A DNA stretch of 64,000 bases from Cognatishimia activa. GTDB taxonomy: Bacteria; Pseudomonadota; Alphaproteobacteria; Rhodobacterales; Rhodobacteraceae. Shown in pieces: positions 1-9,024 of this stretch. A model generated the notes under the pieces. That model saw only the letters and a program-made list of their open reading frames with translations, did no database searches and had not been told where the DNA came from. Each line of letters starts with the position of its first letter. Position 1 is the stretch's first letter. The position numbers and the translations under genes were made by a program. The DNA lies in contig NZ_CP096147.1 of assembly GCF_026016445.1 (NCBI RefSeq), positions 1,462,501 to 1,526,500 of the forward strand. The letters run 5' to 3'.

Positions 1-2715
1 CCCGCGCAGCATCGTTAAGTTCAGTTCACTTTGAGAAACCGACAGGGTTTCATCATCCGCAATCCGCGCCTCTTCGCTGATCGTGTCATAGTCCCCTAGC
101 GCCTGCACCGCATCCACGCGTACTCGTCCAATTGTCTCTGCCGCGGAGGCGCGACGCCGCTCAACTCCAATTGGCATCTCCGGGGTGACGGCAACCAGTT
201 CCTCGTCGATCTTCTGATCTGCTGACGCACCTCTCATGACAAAATGGAGTTTGCCCTCTCTTTCTACCGCGTCAAATCCATAGCGCAGCATCAGCACCTG
301 CAGGCTCTTGCGGGGTTCAGAGACATCATCGCAAACAAACCCCCTGACAATTCCCACCAGCCCTGAGGTATCGATCTGCTCCAGACCAGCTTGAAAACAT
401 ATCTCACGCACCACTGAGGCCAAAGACCGATGCGTGCTGCGCCCCGACAGCCAATGCCCCCGGCGATAGTTTTCACCATCGCTCCACACATCCAGATTGG
501 CCGGAAACCGAGGATAGGGCCGCGCATCCCAAGCCCAGACATAGGCCCGCGACATGTCGATCATGCGGCTATCATAGACCGCAGACTGAGGATTGTTTTC
601 AGGCGCATTCCAGTAAAGCGTCATCGCTTTGAGATACTGCATTTGCAGATATTCATCCGGTTGCCCGTTCGAATAATGCGGCAGGCTGCTTTCTGACGAT
701 TTCGGATCAAGAAATTTGTTGGGCTGGTTTGTGCCCTTATCAATCGCCGCACAGCCAAGTTCAGTGAAAACAATCGGTTTCGATTGTGGCTCCCAGGCAG
801 TCGCCGCTTCCTGCCGAACGCCACCAATTCGCTCGTGATGTGCATTCTGCCACCAACTGCGAATGTCTTTATAGCGATAGATCCACGGCTCCCCGTAAGC
901 CCCATCTTCGATCGGCGTCCTGATCTGCGCATCCCGCGCCTCCTGGGAGTGATAAAACCAGTCAAACCCCTCCCCGCCTTCAATGTTGGAAGTCAGATAG
1001 TCGAGGTCATAGATCGACGAAAACCTCGCATCTTCGTGTTCGCCGCCATCGCGCCAATCAGAGAGCGGCATGTAGTTATCAATGCCCACAAAATCCAAAT
1101 CCGGATCTGCCCAAAGTGCGTCGAGATTGAAGTAACGATCCCCGGAACCATCACTGGGCTGATACCCAAAATACTCGCTCCAATCCGCCGCATAGCTGAG
1201 TTTTATTTCCGGCCCCAAAATCGACCGCACCTCACGCAGCAAATCAATCATCTGCGTGACTCCGGGAAAGTCTCCATTGGCACCTCGAATAGACGTGACG
1301 CCGCGCATCTCTGAGCCGATACAAAAGGCTTCAACCCCACCGGCTGCTTTGCACAAAGCCGCCTGATGCAGAATGAAGCGGCGATACCGCCATTCATCCG
1401 GACCGCTATAGGTCACCGAACCTTCAGACACAGAGAAATCAGCAGCAGACGCCGCCCCAAAAAACGCCGCAACTTCTGCATCAGCAGCAGAGGTACGATC
1501 AGAAGTCCCATCGCGCCCGGGCGCCACAGCCAATGTAATCCGCCCACGCCAGGGCAATTTGGCTTGATTCGCGCTGTCAGACCACGGATCAGGCAGCCCG
1601 TTGCCCTCGATCTGGTCCATCAGAATAAACGGGTAATACATCACCGCTTTGCCAATCTCATTCAGATGCCGAATAGCCTGAATCACAGCCCCGTCCGCAG
1701 GTGTGCCACCGTAGACCGGACGGTCATTTTCAGACGGTACAATCCCAGCAGAGGACCTCGTGAGCCCCGACACAATCCAAGGCATCGATCCGTCGAACTC
1801 ATGTTTCTCAACCTTCGGCGTGATCTCACAATTTTCGCAGCGCAGATCATTTCCAAACCAAGAAACGATCAGCGATGCCGCCTCACAATTTGGCAGCTCA
1901 CTCTCCAAATCCCTGGCAGCAGTCACAAAATCAGGTAGTCCAGACGGAGAGTTCATATTCGCAGGCCACGATTGCCCCGGACCGTTTTCATAATAAACCG
2001 GCTCCGTCGCCAAAGCGTACTCTCCGGTACCTGGCATCAGGGCGACAGCCTTTGTTCCTCGCGTTGGCTCAATCTCTGCCTCTTCCAACTCAACTGGCGC
2101 AGGTCGTGCCACCTCAAAAGAAAACTGCGGAACACGGTTTCCATAAGGCGCAAGATCGAGGTCTTCAAAAACCACATAGGCCGTGCCGCGATAGGCAGGC
2201 ACTGTCCCGCTGCCTTCCACCGCCTCAATCTTAGGATCAGGCAGTTGATCTTCGCTGCCCGGATAGACCCGCATCGTAACATCTTGCAGAGAGATTTCCC
2301 GACCATCCGCCCACACGCGCGAGATACCTGTGATTTCACCTTCACAAAGCCCCAAAGCCAGCGACACCGAGTAGTTATAGTCATTGCGTTTTGGTGAAGA
2401 CGGCGCGCCCTTACCACCTCCACTGCTGGTCACGGTTTCTTTGAATCCAGTCGCCCAAATCACATGCCCACCGATACGCATGCGCCCGTACAGTCTCGGG
2501 ATCGCACGCCCTTCGGCAGATCCCGTAATCCGGTAGCGATCAATACGCCCGCTTTCGACAGCCGCACCCCCATTGCCCAGAATTTTCTGATCAATCGCAT
2601 TGCCAATCATTGCGCCCGCAAAGCGACCAATCGCCACTGAAGACAGCCCCAAAACCGACCCGCCGACAGCGCCACCCAAAGCGGCACCAGCCGCAGACAA
2701 AACCATAGTTGTCAT
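1..2715 (-). CDS. GTA host-interaction/tail-tip multidomain protein (g15, megatron), 3' end beyond window
   Basis: The frame is open from the ATG at 2715 to the window edge (905 codons), so the C-terminal part is missing; the RcGTA homologue is about 1,300 residues. The N-terminus (MTTMVLSAAGAALGG) is rich in Gly/Ala and followed by RIDRYRITGSAEGRAIPRLYGRMR, typical of the N-terminal section of gp15, the large central baseplate protein that contacts the recipient cell. The start overlaps the stop of the NlpC/P60 gene (ATGA), which fixes the start codon and shows translational coupling. It is the last and largest gene of the structural cluster. Identity is by position, size and N-terminal sequence; the receptor-binding C-terminus cannot be inspected. 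Confidence 0.9.
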   Translation of the reverse strand, partial: MTTMVLSAAGAALGGAVGGSVLGLSSVAIGRFAGAMIGNAIDQKILGNGGAAVESGRIDRYRITGSAEGRAIPRLYGRMRIGGHVIWATGFKETVTSSGGGKGAPSSPKRNDYNYSVSLALGLCEGEITGISRVWADGREISLQDVTMRVYPGSEDQLPDPKIEAVEGSGTVPAYRGTAYVVFEDLDLAPYGNRVPQFSFEVARPAPVELEEAEIEPTRGTKAVALMPGTGEYALATEPVYYENGPGQSWPANMNSPSGLPDFVTAARDLESELPNCEAASLIVSWFGNDLRCENCEITPKVEKHEFDGSMPWIVSGLTRSSAGIVPSENDRPVYGGTPADGAVIQAIRHLNEIGKAVMYYPFILMDQIEGNGLPDPWSDSANQAKLPWRGRITLAVAPGRDGTSDRTSAADAEVAAFFGAASAADFSVSEGSVTYSGPDEWRYRRFILHQAALCKAAGGVEAFCIGSEMRGVTSIRGANGDFPGVTQMIDLLREVRSILGPEIKLSYAADWSEYFGYQPSDGSGDRYFNLDALWADPDLDFVGIDNYMPLSDWRDGGEHEDARFSSIYDLDYLTSNIEGGEGFDWFYHSQEARDAQIRTPIEDGAYGEPWIYRYKDIRSWWQNAHHERIGGVRQEAATAWEPQSKPIVFTELGCAAIDKGTNQPNKFLDPKSSESSLPHYSNGQPDEYLQMQYLKAMTLYWNAPENNPQSAVYDSRMIDMSRAYVWAWDARPYPRFPANLDVWSDGENYRRGHWLSGRSTHRSLASVVREICFQAGLEQIDTSGLVGIVRGFVCDDVSEPRKSLQVLMLRYGFDAVEREGKLHFVMRGASADQKIDEELVAVTPEMPIGVERRRASAAETIGRVRVDAVQALGDYDTISEEARIADDETLSVSQSELNLTMLRG

Positions 2716-3170
2716 GACAAAATCTCCTGTTCGGATGGATCCGGAAGTGGAAAGGCAAACCGCGCCACAATCCGGCGCGCCCATGGGACACTTAAGGGAG
2801 TTTCGACAACTGCATGGCCTGCATAGGCATGAATAAAGGAGGCCTCAGCCCCAGTGCTGGCTTGAATGCCCATATGTTTCGCAACACCTTGGTCTCGCAT
2901 CCGAAAGAGCAAAACATCCCCCTCACAAACTTCGTCCAAACCTTTACAAATCAGATGTCGTTGCGAGGCTTTCCACAGAACTTCGTCTTGCCCCATCTCA
3001 GACCAGTCCCCTGAATAGGCAGGCACGTCTTCAGGTTCTGATCCATTAACTTCACGCCAGATCCCGCGAACAAGCCCCAGACAGTCACAGCCCGCCCCGA
3101 GCATTGATGCCTGATGCACATACGGCGTTCCAATCCAGCGTCGAGCAGCCTGCACAACAGCGGCGTTCAT
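2712..3170 (-). CDS. GTA NlpC/P60 family cell-wall peptidase (g14)
   Basis: A 152-residue protein with the NlpC/P60 arrangement: GCDCLGLV carries the catalytic Cys (residue 30), KHMGI the catalytic His (about 99) and FIHAY a second His (about 114). In RcGTA the corresponding tail protein is thought to cut peptidoglycan so that DNA can enter the recipient. It overlaps g13 upstream and g15 downstream by four bases each. Length and motif spacing are normal for TIGR02219-type GTA peptidases. The catalytic residues look intact, so activity is expected. Confidence 0.93.
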   Translation of the reverse strand: MNAAVVQAARRWIGTPYVHQASMLGAGCDCLGLVRGIWREVNGSEPEDVPAYSGDWSEMGQDEVLWKASQRHLICKGLDEVCEGDVLLFRMRDQGVAKHMGIQASTGAEASFIHAYAGHAVVETPLSVPWARRIVARFAFPLPDPSEQEILS

Positions 3171-4042
3171 CGCAGGCTACCGCCGTTATTCACCCCGTTC
3201 GACCTTGGGATCGTGGTGATCCAGTCATCCCCAGGAAGATCAGGAAACCCTTGAAAGTTCAGATGGTTCGCGAATTTAAATCGACAGGTCGAAAACTGGC
3301 CGTCGCACCCGGCAATCAGCGTCACTTCATCGCCGTCAGTAACGCGCCCAGGAAGCGGCGTCCACAGCTCGATACGTCGCCCAGCGTCAACGCGCACGTC
3401 CGCTTTGATCACGCCGTTCTGCCCTGACGCCTTATGCAAAAGCGCGCCATGGCTGAACCACGCGTCATCAAAAGCGCGACTCCCCTGCAGTTCAAAGACC
3501 ATTGAGTTTTCATGAGACACCACAGAATACGCACCACGATACTCGGGCCGCGTAACGTCTACCCGGCAGCGTTTATCCCCCAAAGAACAATTGCCGCGTT
3601 TCTGATAGGCGCGACCGATCGGCTGGTTCAGTGGTTCGCTCAACCCACGCACTTCTGCTTGAAAACGACCGCCACTGCGGGTGACCTCCCCAATTTGCCC
3701 CGCAAACAAAACCATCCGCTGCTCCGGCGCTGCCCAGTTCACCAACCAGCACTGCACATCAGCCCCGTCATAGAGCCCCGCAGAAATGTCCTCCTCTGAA
3801 ATTGCATCCGCCCTCAAAGCCCCAAGAGTTTCTGTGTTATCGACCCCCAGCCCGGTCCCCTGCTCCAGCGCAAAGGCCGTCATCCCACTGTCTGCCTGAA
3901 AGGCACAGTCTTCAAACTGCAAGGCGCAGTCATGATCGGTGAAACCCAGCACCAGGCCATCTTTGCGCGCAACACGCCAGCATCGCGCCAGCGTTGTCAG
4001 CCCACTGGCCAGATGCGCCTTGAATTCTTCAGAAACAGACAT
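3167..4042 (-). CDS. GTA baseplate hub protein, DUF2163/BR0599 family (g13)
   Basis: A 291-residue protein beginning MSVSEEFKAHLASGLTTLARCW, the hallmark of the DUF2163/TIGR02218 family. It has Cys residues in the middle (RGNCSLGDKRCRVD) and near the C-terminus (AGCDGQFSTCRFKF). This spacing matches the hub proteins of RcGTA and of siphophage tails related to lambda gpL, which bind an iron-sulfur cluster; the cluster here is inferred from the family. The ATG start shares one base with the stop of g12 and has GGAGG ten bases upstream. A GTG one codon earlier is possible but less likely. Confidence 0.9.
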   Translation of the reverse strand: MSVSEEFKAHLASGLTTLARCWRVARKDGLVLGFTDHDCALQFEDCAFQADSGMTAFALEQGTGLGVDNTETLGALRADAISEEDISAGLYDGADVQCWLVNWAAPEQRMVLFAGQIGEVTRSGGRFQAEVRGLSEPLNQPIGRAYQKRGNCSLGDKRCRVDVTRPEYRGAYSVVSHENSMVFELQGSRAFDDAWFSHGALLHKASGQNGVIKADVRVDAGRRIELWTPLPGRVTDGDEVTLIAGCDGQFSTCRFKFANHLNFQGFPDLPGDDWITTIPRSNGVNNGGSLR

Positions 4043-4674
4043 CACACACGCACCTCCACCACAGGCACATTCGGCATATCCCCAGCTTGAAAGCTCGCCA
4101 CGCTGGTCTGAATGCGATCCGTGTCAAAGCGCACCGGCACATCAAATTCAAACCCAGCGGTCACCTGTTCCCCCGGAGCCGGAGCATGGCTCAGAGTGAC
4201 CTTCCCACTGGCCGTATCCAGTGTGAAATCAACGGCTTCCTGCTGTTCAGTGTCAGCAACACCGATACGCACCATACCTTCGACGGGCTTTAAAATCGGC
4301 CGATCATACTGCGCATCGCCGCTTTGATAGACCTTCTGCAGCTGAAACACATGGCGCGCGCCATCCCCTTCACCAATCACCTGATCGCGAAAGTCGATCT
4401 CTGCTGATGCCCGACCCGATTTGAAATCCGACCAGTCCTTCCAGCGAAACCCATAAAGCTGACCCCGCCGCGCTTCAAAGAAGGAAATCAGTATTTCAAT
4501 GTCATCCAAAGACCGCATCCCAACACCCGCATCATAGCGCCGCCGCGCATGCGCCCAGGGTGTGTTGCGTTCCTCAAACCCATTGGCCAACGTCACAACA
4601 TCCGTGCGACGCTCAGGCCCACCGATTGATCCAAAGCTCAAGTTGGCTGGAAATCTTACCTCATGAAAATTCAT
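4042..4674 (-). CDS. GTA distal tail protein, DUF2460 family (g12)
   Basis: About 210 residues starting MNFHEVRFPANLSFGSIGGP, followed by RRTDVVTLANGFEERN and YGFRWKDWSDFKSG. These are conserved segments of the DUF2460/TIGR02217 proteins that form the distal tail ring between tube and hub in RcGTA. An upstream in-frame ATG at 4689 would overlap g11 slightly; the start at 4674 is preferred because the family begins at MNFHEV. It lies just after the tape-measure gene and is coupled to g13. Confidence 0.9.
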   Translation of the reverse strand: MNFHEVRFPANLSFGSIGGPERRTDVVTLANGFEERNTPWAHARRRYDAGVGMRSLDDIEILISFFEARRGQLYGFRWKDWSDFKSGRASAEIDFRDQVIGEGDGARHVFQLQKVYQSGDAQYDRPILKPVEGMVRIGVADTEQQEAVDFTLDTASGKVTLSHAPAPGEQVTAGFEFDVPVRFDTDRIQTSVASFQAGDMPNVPVVEVRV

Positions 4675-4685
4675 CACATGCCCCC

Positions 4686-5345
4686 TCACATATTCCGCTG
4701 ACCGCGCGAGAGCGCCCGGCTCATCTGCGCTGTGATCTGTCCCTGAGAGCGCCGGAAGCCCTCAACATCTGCGGTCTGAACATTCATCACCACCTGCACC
4801 GGTCGCCCGCCGCCACCACGCACGCCCAGTTTGCCATCAGCCCCGCGCGCCAAAGGCATGATCGCTTCAGGCCCGGCCTCCCCCATGAGGCCAAGCCCGC
4901 CACGCATTGGAAAGGCCGTCGCTTGGCTAACGATGCCACCATTGGCAAAAGGCATGACGCGACCCTGCGAAAATGCTGCGCCATCGGCAAAGGGCATCAT
5001 CCCGCGAAACGCCCCGCCGACGCCTCTCGCAATCAATGATCCGATATGGTCCGTGACTGGCGTAACGGCAGCCTCATAAGCTGTATCCATTACGCTTTTG
5101 AACACATTGCGCAGAGCATCACTCAGGCTATCCCCATCTTGAACCAGCCCATCAACGGCCTTCTTCAGCCCTCTGGACATGCCCTTTTCAAAGGTCTCAA
5201 AATCCCCGGCTGAGGTCTGAAGGCTCTGTCGAACCCTCTTTAGCTCGCCGTCAAATGCCGCCAATACATCCCCAGTCACTTCCGCCGTATCGCCAATACT
5301 CGAAAGCCGATCCTGAAGATCTTCAAGATTATCAAATTCACTCAT
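4686..5345 (-). CDS. GTA tape measure protein (g11)
   Basis: A 219-residue protein whose C-terminal half contains repeated glycine-rich stretches (GGAFRGMMPFADGAAFSQG, FANGGIVSQATAFPM, GLGLMGEAGPEAIMPL). The phrase MGEAGPEAIMPL is characteristic of phage tail tape-measure C-termini. The N-terminal half is predicted helical (LEDLQDRLSSIGDTAE ... ELKRVRQSLQTSAG). Its short length fits the short tail of GTA particles, since tape-measure length sets tail length. It overlaps the preceding small chaperone-like gene by eight bases. Confidence 0.9.
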   Translation of the reverse strand: MSEFDNLEDLQDRLSSIGDTAEVTGDVLAAFDGELKRVRQSLQTSAGDFETFEKGMSRGLKKAVDGLVQDGDSLSDALRNVFKSVMDTAYEAAVTPVTDHIGSLIARGVGGAFRGMMPFADGAAFSQGRVMPFANGGIVSQATAFPMRGGLGLMGEAGPEAIMPLARGADGKLGVRGGGGRPVQVVMNVQTADVEGFRRSQGQITAQMSRALSRGQRNM

Positions 5346-5538
5346 CCGAATGTCCTTTCTGATCGGGATAGGCTGCCAACAACTGATCCAACTGGCTGCG
5401 ACTCATCGGAGCCACACCCTTGCTCTGCCCCAACATCATCGCGAGTTCCACTGGCGTCAGCGCCCAGAACTCATGCGGTCGCAATCGCAATCCAAGCAGC
5501 CCAGCCCGCATCAATGCTGCCCAGTCAAAGCGCGCCAT
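5338..5538 (-). CDS. small GTA tail-assembly protein, rcc01693 family (g10.1)
   Basis: A 66-residue product, MARFDWAALMRAGLLGLRLRPHEFWALTPVELAMMLG and so on. The RLRPHEFWALTPVEL segment is the signature of the small proteins found between gp10 and the tape measure in GTA clusters, analogous to the second product of phage tail chaperone pairs. It overlaps the end of g10 by 14 bases in a different frame. In many tailed phages that pair is made by ribosomal frameshifting, whereas here a separate ATG is available. The longer upstream open frame is only overlap with g10. Confidence 0.85.
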   Translation of the reverse strand: MARFDWAALMRAGLLGLRLRPHEFWALTPVELAMMLGQSKGVAPMSRSQLDQLLAAYPDQKGHSDE

Positions 5539-5857
5539 CGCCTTCTCCCGGCACCACAAAGGCCACCGCCAACATCCGCGCTGCCAAACGTGCTGCCTGC
5601 ATGGGGCCACCCTCAATCTCCGCCTCGGCCAGATCCGCCTCAGCCCCCTCCCAGCCGCAGGCTGAGAGCCCCGCATAAAGCAACGAAATCACATCAGACG
5701 CGGAAAAACGGCCGCCTTCGAAGCGCTCCACCAAAGCCATCAAAGACCCAGTTTCCAACCGCGTTTCCAGGCCTGCCAAAGCACCCAAAGTCAGCTTCGC
5801 CAGACAGCGCTCGCCATTCACCACCAGCGCGATTTCTCCTGTATGTGGATTGGCCAT
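5525..5857 (-). CDS. GTA gp10-family tail chaperone-like protein
   Basis: 110 residues, MANPHTGEIALVVNGERCLAKLTLGALAGLE, the typical beginning of GTA_gp10 proteins, followed by the conserved region RFEGGRFSASDVISLLYAGL. Members sit between the major tail protein and the tape measure and are thought to act like tail assembly chaperones. The gene starts four bases after the stop of g9 and overlaps the next small gene. No odd features. Confidence 0.88.
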   Translation of the reverse strand: MANPHTGEIALVVNGERCLAKLTLGALAGLETRLETGSLMALVERFEGGRFSASDVISLLYAGLSACGWEGAEADLAEAEIEGGPMQAARLAARMLAVAFVVPGEGDGAL

Positions 5858-5860
5858 CCC

Positions 5861-6274
5861 TTAAGCCGCCACAAAGGTCAGCGCACCGGCAGATGCCAAA
5901 GCCAACTCATATGTCGCCTCGCCATTATGCTTTCCAGCATACTCCAGAGACGTCACCTGAAACGGCCCTTCGACGGTGCCAAAATCGGGGATAATCACCT
6001 GAAATCCAGGGATCTCACCATCAAAAAACAACTGCCGTGCGCGCTCGTCTGTATCAGCATCTTTGAAAACACCTGACCCCGAAATCGACGCTGATTTTAC
6101 ACCCGCACCACCAAGCAATTCACGCCAGCCACCCTGGCTCTCAAGCGAGGTCACATCCACACTCTCAGCATTAAAACTGATCCGAGTGGCCCTCAATCCG
6201 GCCAGCGTCACAAAGCTACCATCCCCCTGAATATCCACCTTGATTAGCAGGTCTTTCCCGTTCTGTGCCGTCAT
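5861..6274 (-). CDS. GTA major tail (tube) protein (g9)
   Basis: A 137-residue protein, MTAQNGKDLLIKVDIQGDGSFVTLAGLRATRISFN..., with VDVTSLESQGGWRELLGG and SASISGSGVFKD, all conserved in TP901-1/gp9-like major tail proteins. It polymerises to form the tail tube. Length equals that of homologues. A 27-bp gap separates it from g8, one of the few breaks in an otherwise overlapping cluster. Confidence 0.92.
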   Translation of the reverse strand: MTAQNGKDLLIKVDIQGDGSFVTLAGLRATRISFNAESVDVTSLESQGGWRELLGGAGVKSASISGSGVFKDADTDERARQLFFDGEIPGFQVIIPDFGTVEGPFQVTSLEYAGKHNGEATYELALASAGALTFVAA

Positions 6275-6301
6275 CTGCCCAGCCCCTTTCTGTCTATGAA
6301 A

Positions 6302-6712
6302 TCAATTGTCTTGGACACGCGCTGCAAAGCGCAGATCAATTCGCCGAAGGTTCGCAGCCTCTTCTCGGCTCGCGACCGCACGTTCAAATCGCAGAGCGAC
6401 CAAATGCCCCCGCGCCAAACCTAGGTCGGCACCGGCCAACGCATCGCTCACGGCAACTGCGACAGCCTTTGCCCCAGCAAACCCACTGACGTCAGACACC
6501 ACAGAAACTTCAAAGCGATGCAGCGCCCCGCCTCCGTCCCCCTCTGACCGATCCAGCACCGTCTCAGGCCCCAAAGTCACGTAGGTCGATGGAATGGTCC
6601 CGTTTGGCACCTCGTCATAAATCGCGCTTCCCACGAGACCACCGAGATCAGCATCCGCCAACAAATGCTGATACACCGCCGCCTGCAACGCCACCGCCAC
6701 ACCATAGCTCAT
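6302..6712 (-). CDS. GTA tail terminator protein, DUF3168 family (g8)
   Basis: 136 residues with the DUF3168 pattern: N-terminal LQAAVYQHLLADADLGGLV, then IYDEVPNGTIPSTYVTLGPE and a C-terminal beta-rich part ending RRIDLRFAARVQDN. DUF3168 proteins close the tail tube at the head-proximal end. It overlaps g7 by four bases (ATGA). The assignment is strong from motif and position. Confidence 0.9.
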   Translation of the reverse strand: MSYGVAVALQAAVYQHLLADADLGGLVGSAIYDEVPNGTIPSTYVTLGPETVLDRSEGDGGGALHRFEVSVVSDVSGFAGAKAVAVAVSDALAGADLGLARGHLVALRFERAVASREEAANLRRIDLRFAARVQDN

Positions 6713-7047
6713 GCCGCCACCTCTTCACGCGCCAGACAGATCAGATAGCGCCCGGTAAGGTCAGGCTCCATCACCGCCAAAATCCTGAATATCCGAGCCC
6801 CCTCGCGTAGCCGCTGCCCTGCTTCAGGCCGTCTGGATGACCCGACAGGCGCCGCCCGCACCGTCACTTTCATATCCAGCCGAGAAACACCCACATCCTC
6901 GCGATCCCGCTCGCTACCAGAACGAGGCTTCACTTCCGCCCATAGCTCTCCCAATGCGACCCAGCTTTCCACAAAGCCGCCCGCACCATCAGAGTTCCGC
7001 GTCACGCTTTCCAACACCATGCGGCGGCTCAACAAAGGCTGCCTCAT
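6709..7047 (-). CDS. GTA head closure/stopper protein (g7)
   Basis: A protein of about 112 residues starting MRQPLLSRRMVLESVTRNSDGAGGFVESW, with LGELWAEVKPRSGSERDRED. That combination is typical of HK97 gp10/SPP1 gp16-type head-tail adaptors (head closure). The ATG at 7047 overlaps the stop of g6 and is favoured over in-frame codons further upstream, which would lie inside g6. It connects the connector ring to the tail terminator. Confidence 0.88.
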   Translation of the reverse strand: MRQPLLSRRMVLESVTRNSDGAGGFVESWVALGELWAEVKPRSGSERDREDVGVSRLDMKVTVRAAPVGSSRRPEAGQRLREGARIFRILAVMEPDLTGRYLICLAREEVAA

Positions 7048-7652
7048 GACATGCCCTCCAGCCCCATGCGGCCAATGCTCAAACGGCGATAGCGCGCAAT
7101 CAGGCTCGTTACGCCAAAGGGCATACAACCGCCGCCCAGTGCAGTCTCGTTGCGGTATTCATAATAGTGGGCTGCCAGCATGAGAACCGCTTGCTGCAAA
7201 TCTGCTGGCACATCACCCCAGTCTGCCGCAAAGCCCACGGTCGCCACGACTTCAATTTGCCCGCCGCTCACCGGCGCAGGCAAACATGCGCCCACCGCCC
7301 GAAGCATCGGATAATGCGCGTCCATATCCAGACGGTACAACGAAGCGGCGACTTCCGTCGGCATCTCTGCTACATCCAACAGGCGCACAGCCTCAACCGA
7401 CGTCACCGGCGCCAAGGGTAAAACCTGTGCTTCAGGATCGCGCCAATCGCGCATCCGCCAGGTCACAACCCGCGCCATCAAGACCTTGCTGCAACGTGCC
7501 TCAATCACCGCAATCGCCGCGCGCAGAAACCCTTCCAGAACGCTGTCCTGCAGGCTGTCCTCGGCAAACCCCGTCCCCAGTCGCAAATGCGCGCGAAACT
7601 CGGCCATGGGCAATGCCGACACCGGCAATTCTGTTTCATCCACCAGATACAT
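7044..7652 (-). CDS. GTA head-tail connector (adaptor) protein (g6)
   Basis: About 202 residues. The region AEFRAHLRLGTGFAEDSLQDSVLEGFLRAAIAVIEARC is the helical signature of gp6-like head-tail connectors, and the C-terminal half contains WGDVPADLQQAVLMLAAHYYEYRNE, also conserved. The start at 7652 is chosen because the GGAGG immediately before the ATG at 7658 is six bases too close to serve that codon and well placed for 7652. It is preceded by an unusual 159-bp non-coding stretch. Confidence 0.9.
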   Translation of the reverse strand: MYLVDETELPVSALPMAEFRAHLRLGTGFAEDSLQDSVLEGFLRAAIAVIEARCSKVLMARVVTWRMRDWRDPEAQVLPLAPVTSVEAVRLLDVAEMPTEVAASLYRLDMDAHYPMLRAVGACLPAPVSGGQIEVVATVGFAADWGDVPADLQQAVLMLAAHYYEYRNETALGGGCMPFGVTSLIARYRRLSIGRMGLEGMS

Positions 7653-7811
7653 GGACATCCTCCAAACCTCTCGCTCCCCTCACCTCTCCCCAACACGAAA
7701 TGGGGCGCGCACCACGCGTCACTCGGTGGGAGGGGAGCAGCCAGAAACGCGTCTCAGGCGCACGCCCCGGCAAGGCAGTCACATCACCGCCTCACCCCTC
7801 ACGACGCCCGC
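7653..7811 (-). other. structured non-coding gap between GTA capsid gene and g6
   Basis: This 159-bp stretch is the longest break inside a cluster whose other junctions mostly overlap. It can fold into a long imperfect stem: GCTCCCCT at 7673-7680 pairs with AGGGGAGC at 7731-7738, extended by ACC/GGT. An inner hairpin forms between CCCC at 7688-7691 and GGGG at 7702-7705. It contains no open frame of note. It lies directly after the stop codon of the major capsid gene, where an RNA structure could stabilise or partly terminate the transcript; that role is inference. Confidence 0.55.
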
Positions 7812-8996
7812 TTAGGACACCGCGAACCGCAGCAGTTTTATCGCCGCAAAGTCGCTCACATCGCCGCCCACGCGTTTGGTTGCGTAAAACAGCACGTGAG
7901 GTTTGGCAGAGAATGGATCGCGCAACACGCGCAGGTCTGGACGTTCCGCAATCGTGTAACCCGCTGAGAAATCACCAAAAGCAATAGCATCCGCACCGGT
8001 GACAATATCTGGCATATCCTCAGCAATCAGCACTGGATAGCCGAGCAGACGCGCAGGTTCCCCCGCCGCCAGTCCGTCAGACCAAAGGAAACGCCCATCG
8101 GCATCCTTCAGCTTGCGCACAGCGCCCGCAGTTTTGGAGTTCATCACAAAAGAGCCATTCGCGCGGTATTCAGCACCCACCGCATGGACCAGATCAATCA
8201 GCCCATCACCGCCATTGAAACCGCCATCCACACCGGTGGCCACATAGCCAATATTGCCCCAGCTCCAGCTGTCATTATCCACCGCCGTATGGCTCAGAAT
8301 GCCTGTCGGCTTATCAACACCATCGCCACTGATGAAGGCCGCTGCCTCAGCACGCGCGAATTTGTCCGCAATGCGCCCGGCCAGCCAGCCTTCGACATCA
8401 AAAGCACTGTCATCCAGCAACCGCTGAGACGCCTTCGGCAGCGCCGAAAGTTCATGCAAAGGAATAGCAATCCGCTCAATCGTCGGCGTGCCAGTCTCAG
8501 ACGTGACCGAGGTCTCATCCGCCCAACCAGCACCCGCCTCCGTGCTGTCAATCAGTACGTCATAAGACGTCGCCTCGACATTCACGACATTGGCAATCGC
8601 CCGAATTGAGGCGGTCGAGGCCAGCACCGAATTCACACTTTCAGATGTCACCGGATCAACCAAATAGCCGCCATCCCCGTTCACAACAGACGACAGCGCC
8701 TTTTCTTCCAGCTCCAGCCCACGCAGCCCGTCATCATCCCCTGTCCGGAGATAAGCCGCCATCGCCTTCTTGTGTGGCGCTTCATAATCCGTGCGCTCCA
8801 ACCCTGGTCGCGCTGCCATCATCGTCTTTTGATCCAACTTGTTCATTCGCTCGTCCTGCTGTTGCAATTTCTTTTCAATCTCCGCCCGAAAGCCTTTGAA
8901 TTCAGACGTAAACCCCGCCACCGCGGCCTTTACCCCCTCCACCGGAGACACACCTTCCCCGTTCCGAGCCATCAGCCCGGTTCCCGTCTTGGTCAT
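7812..8996 (-). CDS. GTA major capsid protein, HK97 fold (g5)
   Basis: About 394 residues from MTKTGTGLMARNGEG. An N-terminal helical part (FRAEIEKKLQQQDERMNKLDQKTMMAARP) is the delta-type scaffold segment, normally removed by the prohead protease. The HK97 core follows: GDGGYLVDPVTSESVNSVLASTASIRAIA, then SALPKASQRLLDDSAFDVEGWLAGRIADKFARAEAAAFISGDG. Homologues have the same length. An earlier in-frame start (9059) would overlap the protease gene; 8996 is preceded by an AAGG-type ribosome site. It packs with g4 and g3 to build the capsid. Confidence 0.94.
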   Translation of the reverse strand: MTKTGTGLMARNGEGVSPVEGVKAAVAGFTSEFKGFRAEIEKKLQQQDERMNKLDQKTMMAARPGLERTDYEAPHKKAMAAYLRTGDDDGLRGLELEEKALSSVVNGDGGYLVDPVTSESVNSVLASTASIRAIANVVNVEATSYDVLIDSTEAGAGWADETSVTSETGTPTIERIAIPLHELSALPKASQRLLDDSAFDVEGWLAGRIADKFARAEAAAFISGDGVDKPTGILSHTAVDNDSWSWGNIGYVATGVDGGFNGGDGLIDLVHAVGAEYRANGSFVMNSKTAGAVRKLKDADGRFLWSDGLAAGEPARLLGYPVLIAEDMPDIVTGADAIAFGDFSAGYTIAERPDLRVLRDPFSAKPHVLFYATKRVGGDVSDFAAIKLLRFAVS

Positions 8997-9024
8997 CCTT
9001 GAACCCTTTCGAAATGTACCGACG

